A stretch of DNA of 64,000 bases from Thiobacillus sp. (GTDB lineage: Bacteria; Pseudomonadota; Gammaproteobacteria; Burkholderiales; Thiobacillaceae), in assembly GCA_011391285.1 (NCBI GenBank), contig JAABQU010000244.1:37803-101802 (forward strand), in the 5' to 3' direction. Under the pieces are notes generated by a model, which was not told the DNA's origin, did not search any database, and saw nothing but the letters and a program-made list of their open reading frames with translations. How positions within the stretch are numbered: position 1 is the first letter of the stretch; each line of letters begins with the position of its first letter. The position numbers and the translations under genes are program-made. Below are positions 10,306 to 20,537 of this stretch, piece by piece.

Positions 10306-11646
10306 ATGACGCGTGTGACCCCGCTTTCAGCCGATGCCATCGCCGCCATCGCCACTGCGCCGGGACGGGGCGGGGTCGGCGTGGTGCGGATCTCCGGAGC
10401 AGACGTCACCCCGTTTGCGCTTGGCCTGCTTGGGCGCCTGCCGCTGCCGCGGCGAGCGACGTATACCCGCTTCCGTGCGGCAGACGGCACGACGCTGGAC
10501 GAGGGCATCGCGCTGGTGTTTGCCGCGCCGCATTCGTTTACCGGCGAGCAGGTGCTCGAGTTGCAGGGCCACGGCGGGCCGGTGGTGCTGAACCTGATCC
10601 TGCAGCGCTGCATCGAGCTCGGCGCGCGGCTGGCCGAACCCGGCGAGTTTTCCCGCCGCGCGTTTCTCAACGGCAAGCTCGACCTGGCGCAGGCCGAGGC
10701 GGTGGCCGACCTGATCGATGCGGCGTCGACCGAGGCCGCGCGCTCGGCGGTGCGATCGCTCTCCGGCGCCTTTTCTGCGCGCATTGCCGACCTGGTGGAG
10801 GCCTTGACCCGCCTGCGCATGCTGGTGGAAGCCACGCTCGACTTTCCCGAGGAGGAAATCGATTTTCTGCGCGACGCCGACGCCTTTGGGCGCCTCGATG
10901 CCATCGACGCCAGCCTTGCTGCGGTGCGGGCGCAGGCGAGGCAGGGCGCGCTGCTGCGCGAGGGCCTGACGGTGGTGCTTGTCGGCCAGCCGAACGTCGG
11001 CAAGTCGAGTCTGATGAACCAGTTGGCCGGGTTCGAGGCGGCGATCGTCACCGAAATCGCCGGCACCACGCGCGACACCGTGCGCGAGGCGATCCAGATC
11101 CAGGGCGTGCCGCTGCACATCATCGATACTGCGGGCCTGCGCGACACCGACGACCCGGTCGAAAAAATCGGCATCGCGCGCACCTGGGCGGCGGTGGAAA
11201 AGGCCGACGTGGCGCTGTTGCTGGTGGATGCCGCGCATGGCGTGAGCGAACGCGAGGCGGCGATCCTGGCACGTCTGCCGCAGGTTACGAGGTTGACCCT
11301 GCACAACAAGATCGACGTCACCGCTGAACTGCCGCGTGCGGCCGGTGACGAGATCTGGCTGTCCGCCAAGACCGGCGCCGGAATGGAACTGCTGCGTGAC
11401 AAGCTGCTCGAGGCAGTTGGCTGGCAGGCGGCAGGCGAGGGCGCATTCATGGCGCGCGCGCGTCACCTCGATTCCCTGGGCCGCGCCGCTGGCCACCTTG
11501 TCGCTGCCCGGGAGACGGGCACTCAACTCGAACTGTTTGCCGAGGAGCTGCGGCTGGCACAATCCGCCCTGTCCGAGATCACCGGCGAATTCACCGCCGA
11601 CGATCTGCTGGGCGAGATCTTCAGCAAATTCTGTATCGGCAAGTGA
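10306..11646 (+). CDS. mnmE: tRNA uridine-5-carboxymethylaminomethyl modification GTPase MnmE
   Basis: With MnmG it makes 5-carboxymethylaminomethyluridine at the tRNA wobble position. The N-terminal folate-binding domain begins [22 protein letters not shown]. The inserted G domain has P-loop [15 protein letters not shown] and NKID; the protein ends with the catalytic CIGK. ATG 10306 gives 446 aa, close to the usual 450; ATG 10255 would add 17 residues but lies before the predicted transcription start. Its partner mnmG is 12 kb downstream in this window. The ABC exporter gene follows after 10 bp. Confidence 0.96.
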   Translation: MTRVTPLSADAIAAIATAPGRGGVGVVRISGADVTPFALGLLGRLPLPRRATYTRFRAADGTTLDEGIALVFAAPHSFTGEQVLELQGHGGPVVLNLILQRCIELGARLAEPGEFSRRAFLNGKLDLAQAEAVADLIDAASTEAARSAVRSLSGAFSARIADLVEALTRLRMLVEATLDFPEEEIDFLRDADAFGRLDAIDASLAAVRAQARQGALLREGLTVVLVGQPNVGKSSLMNQLAGFEAAIVTEIAGTTRDTVREAIQIQGVPLHIIDTAGLRDTDDPVEKIGIARTWAAVEKADVALLLVDAAHGVSEREAAILARLPQVTRLTLHNKIDVTAELPRAAGDEIWLSAKTGAGMELLRDKLLEAVGWQAAGEGAFMARARHLDSLGRAAGHLVAARETGTQLELFAEELRLAQSALSEITGEFTADDLLGEIFSKFCIGK

Positions 11647-11656
11647 GCGGACGCCC

Positions 11657-13423
11657 ATGCTGAGCTGGCGCGGCATCGCCGACGAACTCAAGACCCACCG
11701 CCAGCGCCTGCTGCTGGCCAACATCATCGCGCTGCTGGCGGTGGTGGCCTCGGTGCCGATCCCGCTCTTGCTGCCGCTGATGGTCGACGAAGTGCTGCTG
11801 CACCATCCGGGCAAGATGGTCGCTGCTATCGGCGCGTGGTTTCCGGTCGCCTGGCACGGTCCGGTGCTATTCATCGGCGTGGCATTGCTGCTATCGGTGG
11901 TGCTGCGGCTGGCCGCCATTTTGCTCAACGTATGGCAGGGGCGCAGCTTCTCGCTGCTGGCGAAGGACGTGGTGTATCGCATCCGCGTGCGCATGCTGAA
12001 CCGGCTTTCAAAAATGGCCTTGTCGCAGTTCGAGACGGTAGGTGCGGGCCGGGTGACTTCGCATTTCGTCACCGATCTGAATGCCATCGACAGCTTCCTC
12101 GGGGCGTCGGTTTCCGGTTTTGTGGTGTCGGTGCTGACGCTGGTCGGCGTCGCCGGCGTGCTGTTCTGGATGCACTGGCAGCTGGCGCTGTTCATCCTGC
12201 TCCTGAACCCCCTGGTGATCCTGTTTTCCACCCGGCTCGGCAAGCGGGTGAAGGATCTGAAAAAGCATGAGAACCGCGCCTTCGAGGTGTTCCAAGACGC
12301 GCTTTCCGAAACACTCGATGCGCTGACCCAGATCCGCGCGATGAACCGCGAGAAGCATTACCTGGCGCGGGTGACCGACAAGGCCGCGGACATCCGCCAG
12401 CACGCGGCGGCGTTCGCCTGGAAGTCGGATGCGATGAGCCGGTTTTCCTTCTTCGTCTTCCTTGCGGGCTTCGACGCTTTCCGCGCCGGCGCGATGCTGA
12501 TGGTGGTGTTTTCCGACCTCTCCATCGGCGAAATGCTCGCGGTGTTCGGCTACCTGTGGTTCATGATGACGCCGGTGCAGGAACTGGTGAACATGCAGTA
12601 CGCCTGGTATGGGGCCAACGCCGCGCTGGGGCGCATCAATGCGCTGCTCGGGCTCGCGGGCGAGCCGCAGCATCCCGCGCTGCGCGACCCCTTTGCCGGC
12701 CAGCCCACCGTGGGCATTGCGCTCGATCACGTGAGCTTTGCCTACGACGAAGGCGAGACCGTGCTGGACGACGTCAGCCTCGCGGTGGCGCCGGGGGAGA
12801 AAGTGGCGCTGGTGGGTGCTTCCGGCGGCGGCAAGTCGACCCTGGTGCAGGCGCTGCTGGGTCTGTATCCGGTCAAGGCCGGGCAGATTGTCTATGGCGG
12901 CGTGCCGGTGACCGAGATCGGCTGGGAGGCCGTGCGCGAGCACGTCGGCGTGGTGCTGCAGCATCCGGTGCTGTTCAACGACAGCGTCCGCGCGAATTTG
13001 ACGCTGGGGCGCGAGGCCGACGACGCCACGCTGTGGCAGGCGCTGGAGATCGCCCAGTTGAAGGACACCATCGTAGAACTGCCGCACGGCCTCGACACCG
13101 CGGTGGGGCGCCAGGGCGTGCGCATGTCGGGCGGCCAGCGCCAACGGCTGGCCATTGCGCGCATGATCGTCGCGCAACCCAGCATCGTCATCCTCGACGA
13201 GGCCACCTCGGCGCTCGACAGCGACACCGAGCGGCGCCTGCACCAGGCGCTGGGCACCTTTCTCGCCGGCCGCACCACGCTCATCATCGCCCACCGTTTG
13301 TCCGCCGTGCGACAGGCCGACCGCATCCTGGTGTTCGAGAACGGTCGCGTGGTGGAGCAGGGCGGGCACGACGAACTCATCGGTCGCGGCGGGCTGTATC
13401 ACAAGCTCTACCACGCCTCGTAA
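11657..13423 (+). CDS. ABC transporter, fused membrane and ATP-binding domains (exporter type)
   Basis: Half-transporter of 588 aa. The N-terminal six-helix membrane domain covers about 1-320 (helices near 20-45, 60-85, 135-160, 165-185, 250-275). The nucleotide-binding domain has Walker A GASGGGKST, signature MSGGQRQR, Walker B IVILDEATS and the switch His in IAHR. Proteins of this form dimerise and export lipids, peptides or drugs; nothing in the sequence identifies the substrate. ATG 11657 starts 10 bp after mnmE, so cotranscription is likely. Not MsbA by sequence impression, but that is not excluded. Confidence 0.9.
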   Translation: MLSWRGIADELKTHRQRLLLANIIALLAVVASVPIPLLLPLMVDEVLLHHPGKMVAAIGAWFPVAWHGPVLFIGVALLLSVVLRLAAILLNVWQGRSFSLLAKDVVYRIRVRMLNRLSKMALSQFETVGAGRVTSHFVTDLNAIDSFLGASVSGFVVSVLTLVGVAGVLFWMHWQLALFILLLNPLVILFSTRLGKRVKDLKKHENRAFEVFQDALSETLDALTQIRAMNREKHYLARVTDKAADIRQHAAAFAWKSDAMSRFSFFVFLAGFDAFRAGAMLMVVFSDLSIGEMLAVFGYLWFMMTPVQELVNMQYAWYGANAALGRINALLGLAGEPQHPALRDPFAGQPTVGIALDHVSFAYDEGETVLDDVSLAVAPGEKVALVGASGGGKSTLVQALLGLYPVKAGQIVYGGVPVTEIGWEAVREHVGVVLQHPVLFNDSVRANLTLGREADDATLWQALEIAQLKDTIVELPHGLDTAVGRQGVRMSGGQRQRLAIARMIVAQPSIVILDEATSALDSDTERRLHQALGTFLAGRTTLIIAHRLSAVRQADRILVFENGRVVEQGGHDELIGRGGLYHKLYHAS

Positions 13424-13737
13424 AAAAACTGGGGAAAATCAGCGTTCTCTGATAGACTGCCGTCCAGTTGTGCATACAGCAGTGGGCAGGTCAGGTTATT
13501 ACCGCCGTGCCTCGGGACTGTTCTCACAGCCCCATCGTCTTCGACCTCTCTTTTGTACCGCCGGTTGTTCTCAATCGGCAGTGACAAGTCTTGTGGTTGG
13601 CGCCGATGTGATCGACGCGACCCGTTGGGCGTTTTTCAAACGCCGCTTACTTCCGGTTCGTATTTTATGACCTGTCTGGTTCTGAACCGGGCGCAGGTTT
13701 GTTTTGCGCGTTTGAGCGCACTGAATAAAGGTTTGCC
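13424..13737 (+). other. 314-bp gap: probable long leader of rhlE
   Basis: No convincing gene. A weak hairpin (ATCAG/CTGAT, about 13437-13452) lies just after the ABC transporter. A perfect 7-bp hairpin, GGCGTTT-TTC-AAACGCC, lies at 13628-13644, followed by a pyrimidine-rich stretch before the rhlE ATG. The short open frames here do not look coding. A long structured leader is known for some cold-inducible RNA helicase genes; its use here is inference. Confidence 0.4.
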
Positions 13738-15405
<1,668 letters not shown>

Positions 15406-15430
15406 TCGCTTTTAGGATCAGCGGCAACAG

Positions 15431-15467
15431 AAAGGGGGGTTTCACGTGAAACCCCCCTTTTTTTATG
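15431..15467. terminator. Bidirectional terminator: 30-bp perfect palindrome plus T-run
   Basis: Bases 15431-15460 are perfectly self-complementary (three A, six G, TTTCAC, GTGAAA, six C, three T). The T-run extends to 15467 on the plus strand; a shorter one lies on the minus strand. It separates the convergent rhlE and lipoprotein genes. The hairpin centre is a parS core, annotated separately. Confidence 0.85.
15439..15452. other. parS: parS site 1 (ParB binding)
   Basis: GTTTCACGTGAAAC is the exact 14-bp core of the near-universal chromosomal parS (TGTTTCACGTGAAACA). It lies 10 kb from parAB and about 11 kb from oriC, the usual range. Here it forms the loop-proximal half of a transcription terminator. 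Confidence 0.9.
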
Positions 15468-15475
15468 CGCGCGCC

Positions 15476-16072
15476 TTAGCGGAAGCGGACGCTTGCCACC
15501 ATCGCTTCGAAATCTGCCAGTCCGCGCTGGAAGTAGACGATGGCGGGGGCTTCGTACTGGATCGACAGCCGGCCTTTGGCATCGACCAGGGCGACCATGA
15601 CGCGATCGATCGGCAGGCCGCGTTCGTTCTTGAAGCGTACGTGCACCCGCACGGCAGGCTTGCCGCCGAGCAGAACGGGGGCATTGGAGATGACCTCGAG
15701 GTTGGCGGTGGATTCGGCGCTTTTCCATTCGGCGATGGCGAGTTCGGCGATTTCGTGCGGCAGCATGTCGGCGCGCGTTTCGCGTTTGGTGAGCGGAAGC
15801 TTCTTGTCATGCGGCTGCCGGTTGACGACGATGTAATCGAGCGCGGGGCCGTCGCGGGTCACAAAGTAGCCGTTGGCGTCGGTGGTCCGCCTGACCCAGC
15901 CAAGCGGCAGTTCCAGCGTGTAGTCGTCGCGCTTGGTCTCAAGCCGGCTGGTCTGGTCGACACGCTCCCAGGTGGCACAGGCAGCAAGGCTGGCGATCAA
16001 CAGGCCGACGACGAGGCTGCGGAATAAGGCCATGCGGTTTGCCTTGGGTTGGGTGGAACAAGCGGAGCGCAT
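15476..16072 (-). CDS. Putative outer-membrane lipoprotein of unknown function
   Basis: The precursor carries a lipoprotein signal (LVVGLLIASLAACATW; lipobox LAAC) and a soluble domain of about 165 residues I do not recognise. Start ATG 16072 overlaps the stop of the upstream GGDEF gene as TGATG, pointing to translational coupling; ATG 16033 (MALFRSLVVGLL) is an alternative that gives a shorter, more typical signal. Last gene of a leftward four-gene operon (periplasmic protein, M48 protease, GGDEF, this). No Asp follows the Cys directly, so outer-membrane sorting is expected under enterobacterial rules. Confidence 0.75.
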   Translation of the reverse strand: MRSACSTQPKANRMALFRSLVVGLLIASLAACATWERVDQTSRLETKRDDYTLELPLGWVRRTTDANGYFVTRDGPALDYIVVNRQPHDKKLPLTKRETRADMLPHEIAELAIAEWKSAESTANLEVISNAPVLLGGKPAVRVHVRFKNERGLPIDRVMVALVDAKGRLSIQYEAPAIVYFQRGLADFEAMVASVRFR

Positions 16073-17046
16073 CAGGACACCTCGCCTTGCAGGCTGTTGA
16101 AATGGCAAACCCGGTTGCGGCCCTGTTTCTTGGCTGCATAGAGGGCCCGGTCTGCCTGGTCGATCATCTCTTCCAGGATATGGGAGACTTCGCGCTTGTG
16201 CGATTCGGGCGTGAAGGCGGCAATGCCGATGCTTGCGGTAATCGTGCACTGCGTGCGGGTGATGTCGGCGATCGCCGTGCGCAGGCGTTCGGCGGCCACC
16301 AGGCTTTCCGTCTCGTCGACGCCCTGAATGGCCATGACAAATTCCTCGCCGCCATGGCGCGCCACGATGTCATTCTCCCGCGCAGTGGCCATGAGCGTAT
16401 CGGCGACCACCTTCAGCACGTGGTCGCCTTCGAGGTGGCCATAGCGGTCGTTCACCCGCTTGAAATGATCGAGGTCGATCATGAAAAAGGCGGTACTTTC
16501 CTTTCTGCGATGGGCAGACTTCAGCATCTGCGAAGCCAGTTCGTGAAATGCGCGCCGGTTGAGCAGGCCGGTCAGGCTGTCCCGGTTGGCCTGCTCCCTC
16601 AGGTCGGAATGCAGCTTCTGCAGCTCTTTGGTCTGCTGTCTGAGCCGGTCTTCCGCCGCCCTGCGTTCGGTAATGTCGCGCACCACACAGAGGGTGACGC
16701 GCTGGCTATCGAGGGCCATCGGACTCAGCATGATGTCGACCGGAAGCTCGCGGCCGCTCTTTTGCAGGGCAAAAAGTTCGACCGCACGCCCCATCTGCCG
16801 GCTAGAGGTCTCGCTCTCGAACCTGGCACGATGGCCCGCATGGCGGGCGGCGAAGCGGTGCGGCACCAGCATTTCGATGGGTTGGCCGATCAGTTCGCCG
16901 CGGTCGTAGCCGAACAGGGCTTCTGCCTGGGCGTTCACAAGGGTGATGCATCCTGATTGATCGACCACGAGCAGTGCGTCCGGCGTGGTTTCAAATATCC
17001 GTTGGTAGATGGTTTTCATGTTTGTTTTTGTCATCCGGGTGGCCAT
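16072..17046 (-). CDS. PAS domain-containing diguanylate cyclase
   Basis: Makes c-di-GMP from two GTP. The PAS domain (about 10-125: FETTPDALLVVDQSGCITLVNA, FGYDRGELIGQPIEMLVP) is followed by a short coiled linker and a GGDEF domain with substrate motifs LTGLLNRRAF and DLDHFKRVND and an intact active site HGGEEF. There is no R-x-x-D inhibitory site directly before the GGEEF motif. No membrane segment, so cytoplasmic. 324 aa; ATG 17046, with in-frame ATGs at 17034 and 17019. Third in the operon after an M48 protease and coupled to a lipoprotein gene, an unusual setting that may link c-di-GMP to envelope state. Confidence 0.9.
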   Translation of the reverse strand: MATRMTKTNMKTIYQRIFETTPDALLVVDQSGCITLVNAQAEALFGYDRGELIGQPIEMLVPHRFAARHAGHRARFESETSSRQMGRAVELFALQKSGRELPVDIMLSPMALDSQRVTLCVVRDITERRAAEDRLRQQTKELQKLHSDLREQANRDSLTGLLNRRAFHELASQMLKSAHRRKESTAFFMIDLDHFKRVNDRYGHLEGDHVLKVVADTLMATARENDIVARHGGEEFVMAIQGVDETESLVAAERLRTAIADITRTQCTITASIGIAAFTPESHKREVSHILEEMIDQADRALYAAKKQGRNRVCHFNSLQGEVS

Positions 17047-17082
17047 GCCCCGGGCGTTCCGCTGTCGCCAGGGACACGCATC

Positions 17083-18243
17083 CTATGGCGGCGTGCCCGA
17101 ATCATTATCCACCGGTTTTTGCGATTCCATGAGGGCGAGGTAGTACTCGATATAGCCACGGTCCGCCGCGGCGGGGGCGAGCTCGAGATAGTGCCGCAAC
17201 AGCGGCGCGGCATGCGCCCTGTCGCCGCGCTTGAAATACAGCATGCCGAGTGCCCGATGGGCGGGCGCGAATAGCGGCACCGCCTCGATCACGCTGTTGA
17301 ATTCGCGTTCGGCCGCTTCGTCGTCCCCCGGTTCGCTGCGCAGCCGATAGGCCTCACCCAGGTAATACCCGGCTTCGGGTGGATATGCCTGCCGCTGTTC
17401 GGGGTTGGACAGGATCAGAATGACCTGCCGGTAACGATAGGCGGCCAGATCCGCCTCCAACGAGGCCAGACGCAGCGCGGCGGTGGCCTCGAAAAAGCGC
17501 TCGCGTCCGACCTCGCCGTTGTCGGCGTCCTTCACCAGTTCGCTGTAGCTGTCGATGCGCTCCTGCAGCTTGGGGTGGCTGGCAAAGAAGAAAGGCTCCT
17601 TGATGTCGGCGGCCTTGATCTCGGCCTGCAGGTGCTCGAAGGTGCGGATGGATTCGCGTGCCGAATAGCCGGCAGAGACCAGGCGCTGGTAGCCGATGAC
17701 GTCGGCTTCGCGTTCGTGCTCGCGGGAATAGCCGAACATGGACGACAGCGCGACGATATCGCCCACCAGGGGCACGCCCAGCATGGCGACCACCAGCGCA
17801 AAGGCGGCGGCGCTGCGCACCCGCTCGGCCTGCTGCATGGAATGGCGGTGGGTGAAGTGGGCGCCTTCGTGCGCCAGCACGGTGGCGAGCTGGGCCTCGT
17901 TCTCGAAGCGGGCGACCAACCCGGCGTTGACGTAGATGCTGCCATTCGGCAAGGCAAAGGCATTGATGTGCTGGGCGCTGAGCAGGCGCACCTTGAGGCG
18001 ACCGCCAAATTCGGGGTAGAGCCGGTCCATGATGCCCTGCAGATAGGCTGTCAGCGCCGTGTCCGTGTTGACCTTGCCCGCCCGCACCAGCGCACGGTCG
18101 AATTCGTCGGCTTCCTGCCACAGGCTTTTCTCGCCCGGTGCCAGTTCGCGAATGTCTTCAACGCTCGCCCACGGGGGCGCCCCCAGGGCCTGCGCCGGCG
18201 CGGCCAGCGCCAGGCCGAGCGACGCGATCAGCAGCCGTTTCAT
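17083..18243 (-). CDS. Periplasmic M48-family metalloprotease with TPR-like C-terminus (BepA-like)
   Basis: Zinc protease of 386 aa with a signal peptide (MKRLLIASLGLALAAPAQA). Zinc-binding motif HEGAHFTHRH (HExxH) lies in the N-terminal half with a downstream ERE-type Glu (HEREADVIGY). The C-terminal third is helical with TPR-like repeats (YYLGEAYRLRSEPGDDEAAE, RALGMLYFKRGDRAHA). This is the layout of BepA/YfgC, which degrades or assists stalled outer-membrane proteins; BepA function is inferred. ATG 18243 overlaps the stop of the upstream gene (ATGA). Start chosen for the clean signal peptide. Confidence 0.88.
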   Translation of the reverse strand: MKRLLIASLGLALAAPAQALGAPPWASVEDIRELAPGEKSLWQEADEFDRALVRAGKVNTDTALTAYLQGIMDRLYPEFGGRLKVRLLSAQHINAFALPNGSIYVNAGLVARFENEAQLATVLAHEGAHFTHRHSMQQAERVRSAAAFALVVAMLGVPLVGDIVALSSMFGYSREHEREADVIGYQRLVSAGYSARESIRTFEHLQAEIKAADIKEPFFFASHPKLQERIDSYSELVKDADNGEVGRERFFEATAALRLASLEADLAAYRYRQVILILSNPEQRQAYPPEAGYYLGEAYRLRSEPGDDEAAEREFNSVIEAVPLFAPAHRALGMLYFKRGDRAHAAPLLRHYLELAPAAADRGYIEYYLALMESQKPVDNDSGTPP

Positions 18244-18956
18244 CGCGCTCCCGGGTAGGTCAGGTAGAGCGCGCGCATGATCTCCTCGACGTCGGCCGGC
18301 TTGCGCGTATCCAGGCTGGCGCTGCTGTCGAAGCTCATCCACTGCACGTCGCCGGTATTCAGGTCGACCAGGCCCGCCGTGATGAAGGACTGCCCGAGCG
18401 GCAGGGCCACGCCCAGGAGCAGGCCGACGACAAAGGCGGCCTTGCGTTCGCTGGAGGAGATGAAATCAGACCCCAGCACGATCAGCGCGGCATCGGCCCC
18501 GGTTTGTTCGCGCAGGAAGCCGAGGCCAGGGCCAACGGTGTAATCAAACTCATGCTTCTTGTGCGCCCAGGCATCCTGCTCGCCGCGGCCGTAAACGAAC
18601 ACCGACTGCGCGACGCGGTCATACAGGCCGATATGGGCGTCGAGCTGGTCGAGATCAGCAGGGGCCAGCTGGGGTGCCGGTACCAGTTCGAACAGCCGTG
18701 AATCCAGTGCCTGTCGGGTGGCGGCGGCAACCAGGTTGTCGCGCGCGGTGGTTTCCCAGTCGGCCATGCGGGTCGGTACGCCACCGGCCGACAACTCGTA
18801 CACGAATACCTGCGGCGGCAGCAGCACGACCTTCTTGGGGCGCGCCTCCTGGTTTTGCGAGAAGGCCGGATTGATTGCGCTCATGGCGGCAAGCGCCGGC
18901 ATTGCCATTACACTTGCCGCTAACAGCAGCGCCGCACCGATTAGTTGCCGCATCAT
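18240..18956 (-). CDS. Secreted protein of unknown function
   Basis: 238 aa with a cleavable signal (MMRQLIGAALLLAASVMAMPALAA). The mature part has KVVLLPPQVFVYELSAGG, a GADAALIVLGSDF strand and a hydrophobic segment AFVVGLLLGVALPLGQ near residue 175, resembling small envelope proteins that assemble at the outer membrane. I do not recognise the family with certainty. First gene of the leftward operon, 4-bp overlap with the M48 protease gene. GGAG lies 7 nt before the ATG. Divergent from pxpB. Confidence 0.75.
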   Translation of the reverse strand: MMRQLIGAALLLAASVMAMPALAAMSAINPAFSQNQEARPKKVVLLPPQVFVYELSAGGVPTRMADWETTARDNLVAAATRQALDSRLFELVPAPQLAPADLDQLDAHIGLYDRVAQSVFVYGRGEQDAWAHKKHEFDYTVGPGLGFLREQTGADAALIVLGSDFISSSERKAAFVVGLLLGVALPLGQSFITAGLVDLNTGDVQWMSFDSSASLDTRKPADVEEIMRALYLTYPGAR

Positions 18957-19629
18957 GCAAAGCTCCGATAAGAAACCCCACCCTAGGGTAAAGCCGAAAT
19001 ACGGTCAACCATCCCTGCCTGCGGCATGGCGCTGGGTGAGCGACCGCGGTTTGTGCGTGGCAACGGGTGACGCAACCCTGTCTTGCTATTTTGAGCTTAT
19101 TTCTCGTAAGTTGCCCGAAATAGAGGACGTGATCCCGGCTGATGGCAGCCTGTTGCTCGTGTTGCGGCAGGGCGCAGCCCTCTCGGCGGATTTGCGTGCG
19201 GCGTTGACCGATCCGCTTGCGGCTGCGCCGGCTGCGCGCGGCGCCCTGCATGAAATTGCGGTCGAATATGGTGGGGCGGCGGGGCCGGACTTGTCGGCGC
19301 TGGCCGAGGCGGCTGGACTGGACGCCCATGCCTATATCGCGAGCCACGCAGCGATGGAATACACGGTGGCCTTTCTGGGATTCCAGCCTGGGTTTCCCTA
19401 CATGCGCGGCTTGCCGGAGGCCTTGCATGCGCCACGGCGGGCGTCCCCGCGCGTCAGGGTGGCGGCCGGCAGCGTTGCGATTGGCGGCGCCTATTGCGGA
19501 ATCTATCCGGCGGGCGGCCCGGGTGGCTGGCAGATCATCGGTCGTGCCACCGCCGACTTGTTCGACCCGGCGCGGGATGCGCCTGCCTTGCTGATGCCGG
19601 GCGATCGTGTGCGTTTCGTGCCCGTATGA
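18955..19629 (+). CDS. pxpB: 5-oxoprolinase subunit PxpB (KipI family)
   Basis: One of three subunits of the ATP-dependent prokaryotic 5-oxoprolinase, which opens 5-oxoproline to glutamate. Diagnostic sequence: EYTVAFLGFQPGFPYMRGLP, RASPRVRVAAGSVAIGG, and PAGGPGGWQIIGRA before LFDPARDAPALLMPGDRVRFVP. 224 aa from ATG 18955, but that start overlaps the divergent gene's start. GTG 19036 is an alternative though it removes the first strand of the domain. pxpC follows with a 4-bp ATGA overlap. Confidence 0.88.
   Translation: MQSSDKKPHPRVKPKYGQPSLPAAWRWVSDRGLCVATGDATLSCYFELISRKLPEIEDVIPADGSLLLVLRQGAALSADLRAALTDPLAAAPAARGALHEIAVEYGGAAGPDLSALAEAAGLDAHAYIASHAAMEYTVAFLGFQPGFPYMRGLPEALHAPRRASPRVRVAAGSVAIGGAYCGIYPAGGPGGWQIIGRATADLFDPARDAPALLMPGDRVRFVPV
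18980..19008 (-). promoter_or_regulatory. Predicted sigma-70 promoter of the M48/GGDEF operon
   Basis: On the minus strand TTGACC (19008-19003) and TAGGGT (18985-18980) are 17 bp apart. Transcription would begin near 18973, giving a short leader with GGAG before ATG 18956. The promoter sits within the N-terminal codons of pxpB if that gene starts at 18955, which argues for a later pxpB start. Confidence 0.5.
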
Positions 19630-20537
19630 TCGAGATATTGCGAGCCGGCTTATGCGATCTGGTGATGGATCTGGGCCGGCCGGGTCTTGGCGCGCTCGGT
19701 GTGCCCGTGGGCGGCGCGGCCGATCCGGCGGCGCTGGCGGCGGCCAATCACCTGGTTGGGAATGACGGGTCGGCGGCCGGACTGGAGATCACCCTGTCGG
19801 GGCCGGTCCTGGGTTTTCCGGCGGGGGCCGTGGCGGCGCTGACGGGTGCGCGCTTTGCTGCCATGCGCAGCAGCGGCGCGGCGGTTGCCTGGAACGAAAC
19901 CCTGGTGCTGGCGGCGGGTGAGACCCTGAGCCTGGGCCGGGCTCAGGACCGCTGCCGTTGCTGGCTTGCGCTGCGCGGGGGCTTGGCGGTGCCGCAGATC
20001 ATGGGCAGCCGCAGCACCTTTCTACCTGCGGGTTTTGGCGGGCATCGCGGCCGGGCGCTGCAGGCGGGGGATACGTTGCCATTTGCACCGGGTGCCGGGG
20101 AGGTGCGGTTGTTGCGCACGCAGCCTCCATCTTCCGAGCGGGATGCGCCGCTGCGGGTGGTGGCGGGACCGCAGGCCGGCCTGTTTGACGACGCCGGTCT
20201 GGCCGCTCTTTTCAGCCATCCTTACCGGGTTGACCCGGCATCGGATCGGCGCGGATTGCGCCTGAGCGGGCCAGCGGTTACCCATGGTCGGGTAGAGCTG
20301 GCGTCGCAGGGCGTGCTGCCCGGCGCAATCCAGGTCCCGCCCGACGGCCAGCCCATCATCCTGGGCTGGGATGGCCCGGTCACCGGCGGCTACCCGGTGA
20401 TCGCCGGGGTGATCGCCGCGGATTTGCCCAGACTGGCGCAATTGCGGCCCGGTGATGCGGTGCGGTTTGTGACGATAGAGGTGGAGGCGGCCCGGCAGCT
20501 GGCGACTAAGAGCTGGGACATCGAGGAACTGGGATGA
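19626..20537 (+). CDS. pxpC: 5-oxoprolinase subunit PxpC (KipA family)
   Basis: Biotin-dependent-carboxylase-like domain protein that pairs with PxpB. 303 aa. Family landmarks: DLGRPGLGALGVPVGGAADP near the N-terminus, the substrate-face stretch LALRGGLAVPQIMGSRSTF, and the C-terminal GQPIILGWDGPVTGGYPVIA with AQLRPGDAVRF. ATG 19626 overlaps the pxpB stop; its own stop overlaps the pxpA start, so the three subunits are translationally coupled. Confidence 0.93.
   Translation: MIEILRAGLCDLVMDLGRPGLGALGVPVGGAADPAALAAANHLVGNDGSAAGLEITLSGPVLGFPAGAVAALTGARFAAMRSSGAAVAWNETLVLAAGETLSLGRAQDRCRCWLALRGGLAVPQIMGSRSTFLPAGFGGHRGRALQAGDTLPFAPGAGEVRLLRTQPPSSERDAPLRVVAGPQAGLFDDAGLAALFSHPYRVDPASDRRGLRLSGPAVTHGRVELASQGVLPGAIQVPPDGQPIILGWDGPVTGGYPVIAGVIAADLPRLAQLRPGDAVRFVTIEVEAARQLATKSWDIEELG

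Noticed and set aside
11276..11291. Sigma-54-like TGGCACG-N4-CCGCA in mnmE
   Set aside because: Two mismatches in the -12 element and within coding sequence; no enhancer-type sites nearby.
10327..12243. 638-codon minus-strand frame opposite mnmE and the ABC transporter
   Set aside because: Spans two recognised genes and encodes low-complexity sequence without any family signature.
17105..17113. TTATCCACC as a DnaA box
   Set aside because: Single near match inside the M48 protease gene, no cluster.
18718..18954. N-terminal extension of pxpB into the divergent gene
   Set aside because: The extra 79 codons are antisense to a signal-peptide gene and have no counterpart in the KipI family.
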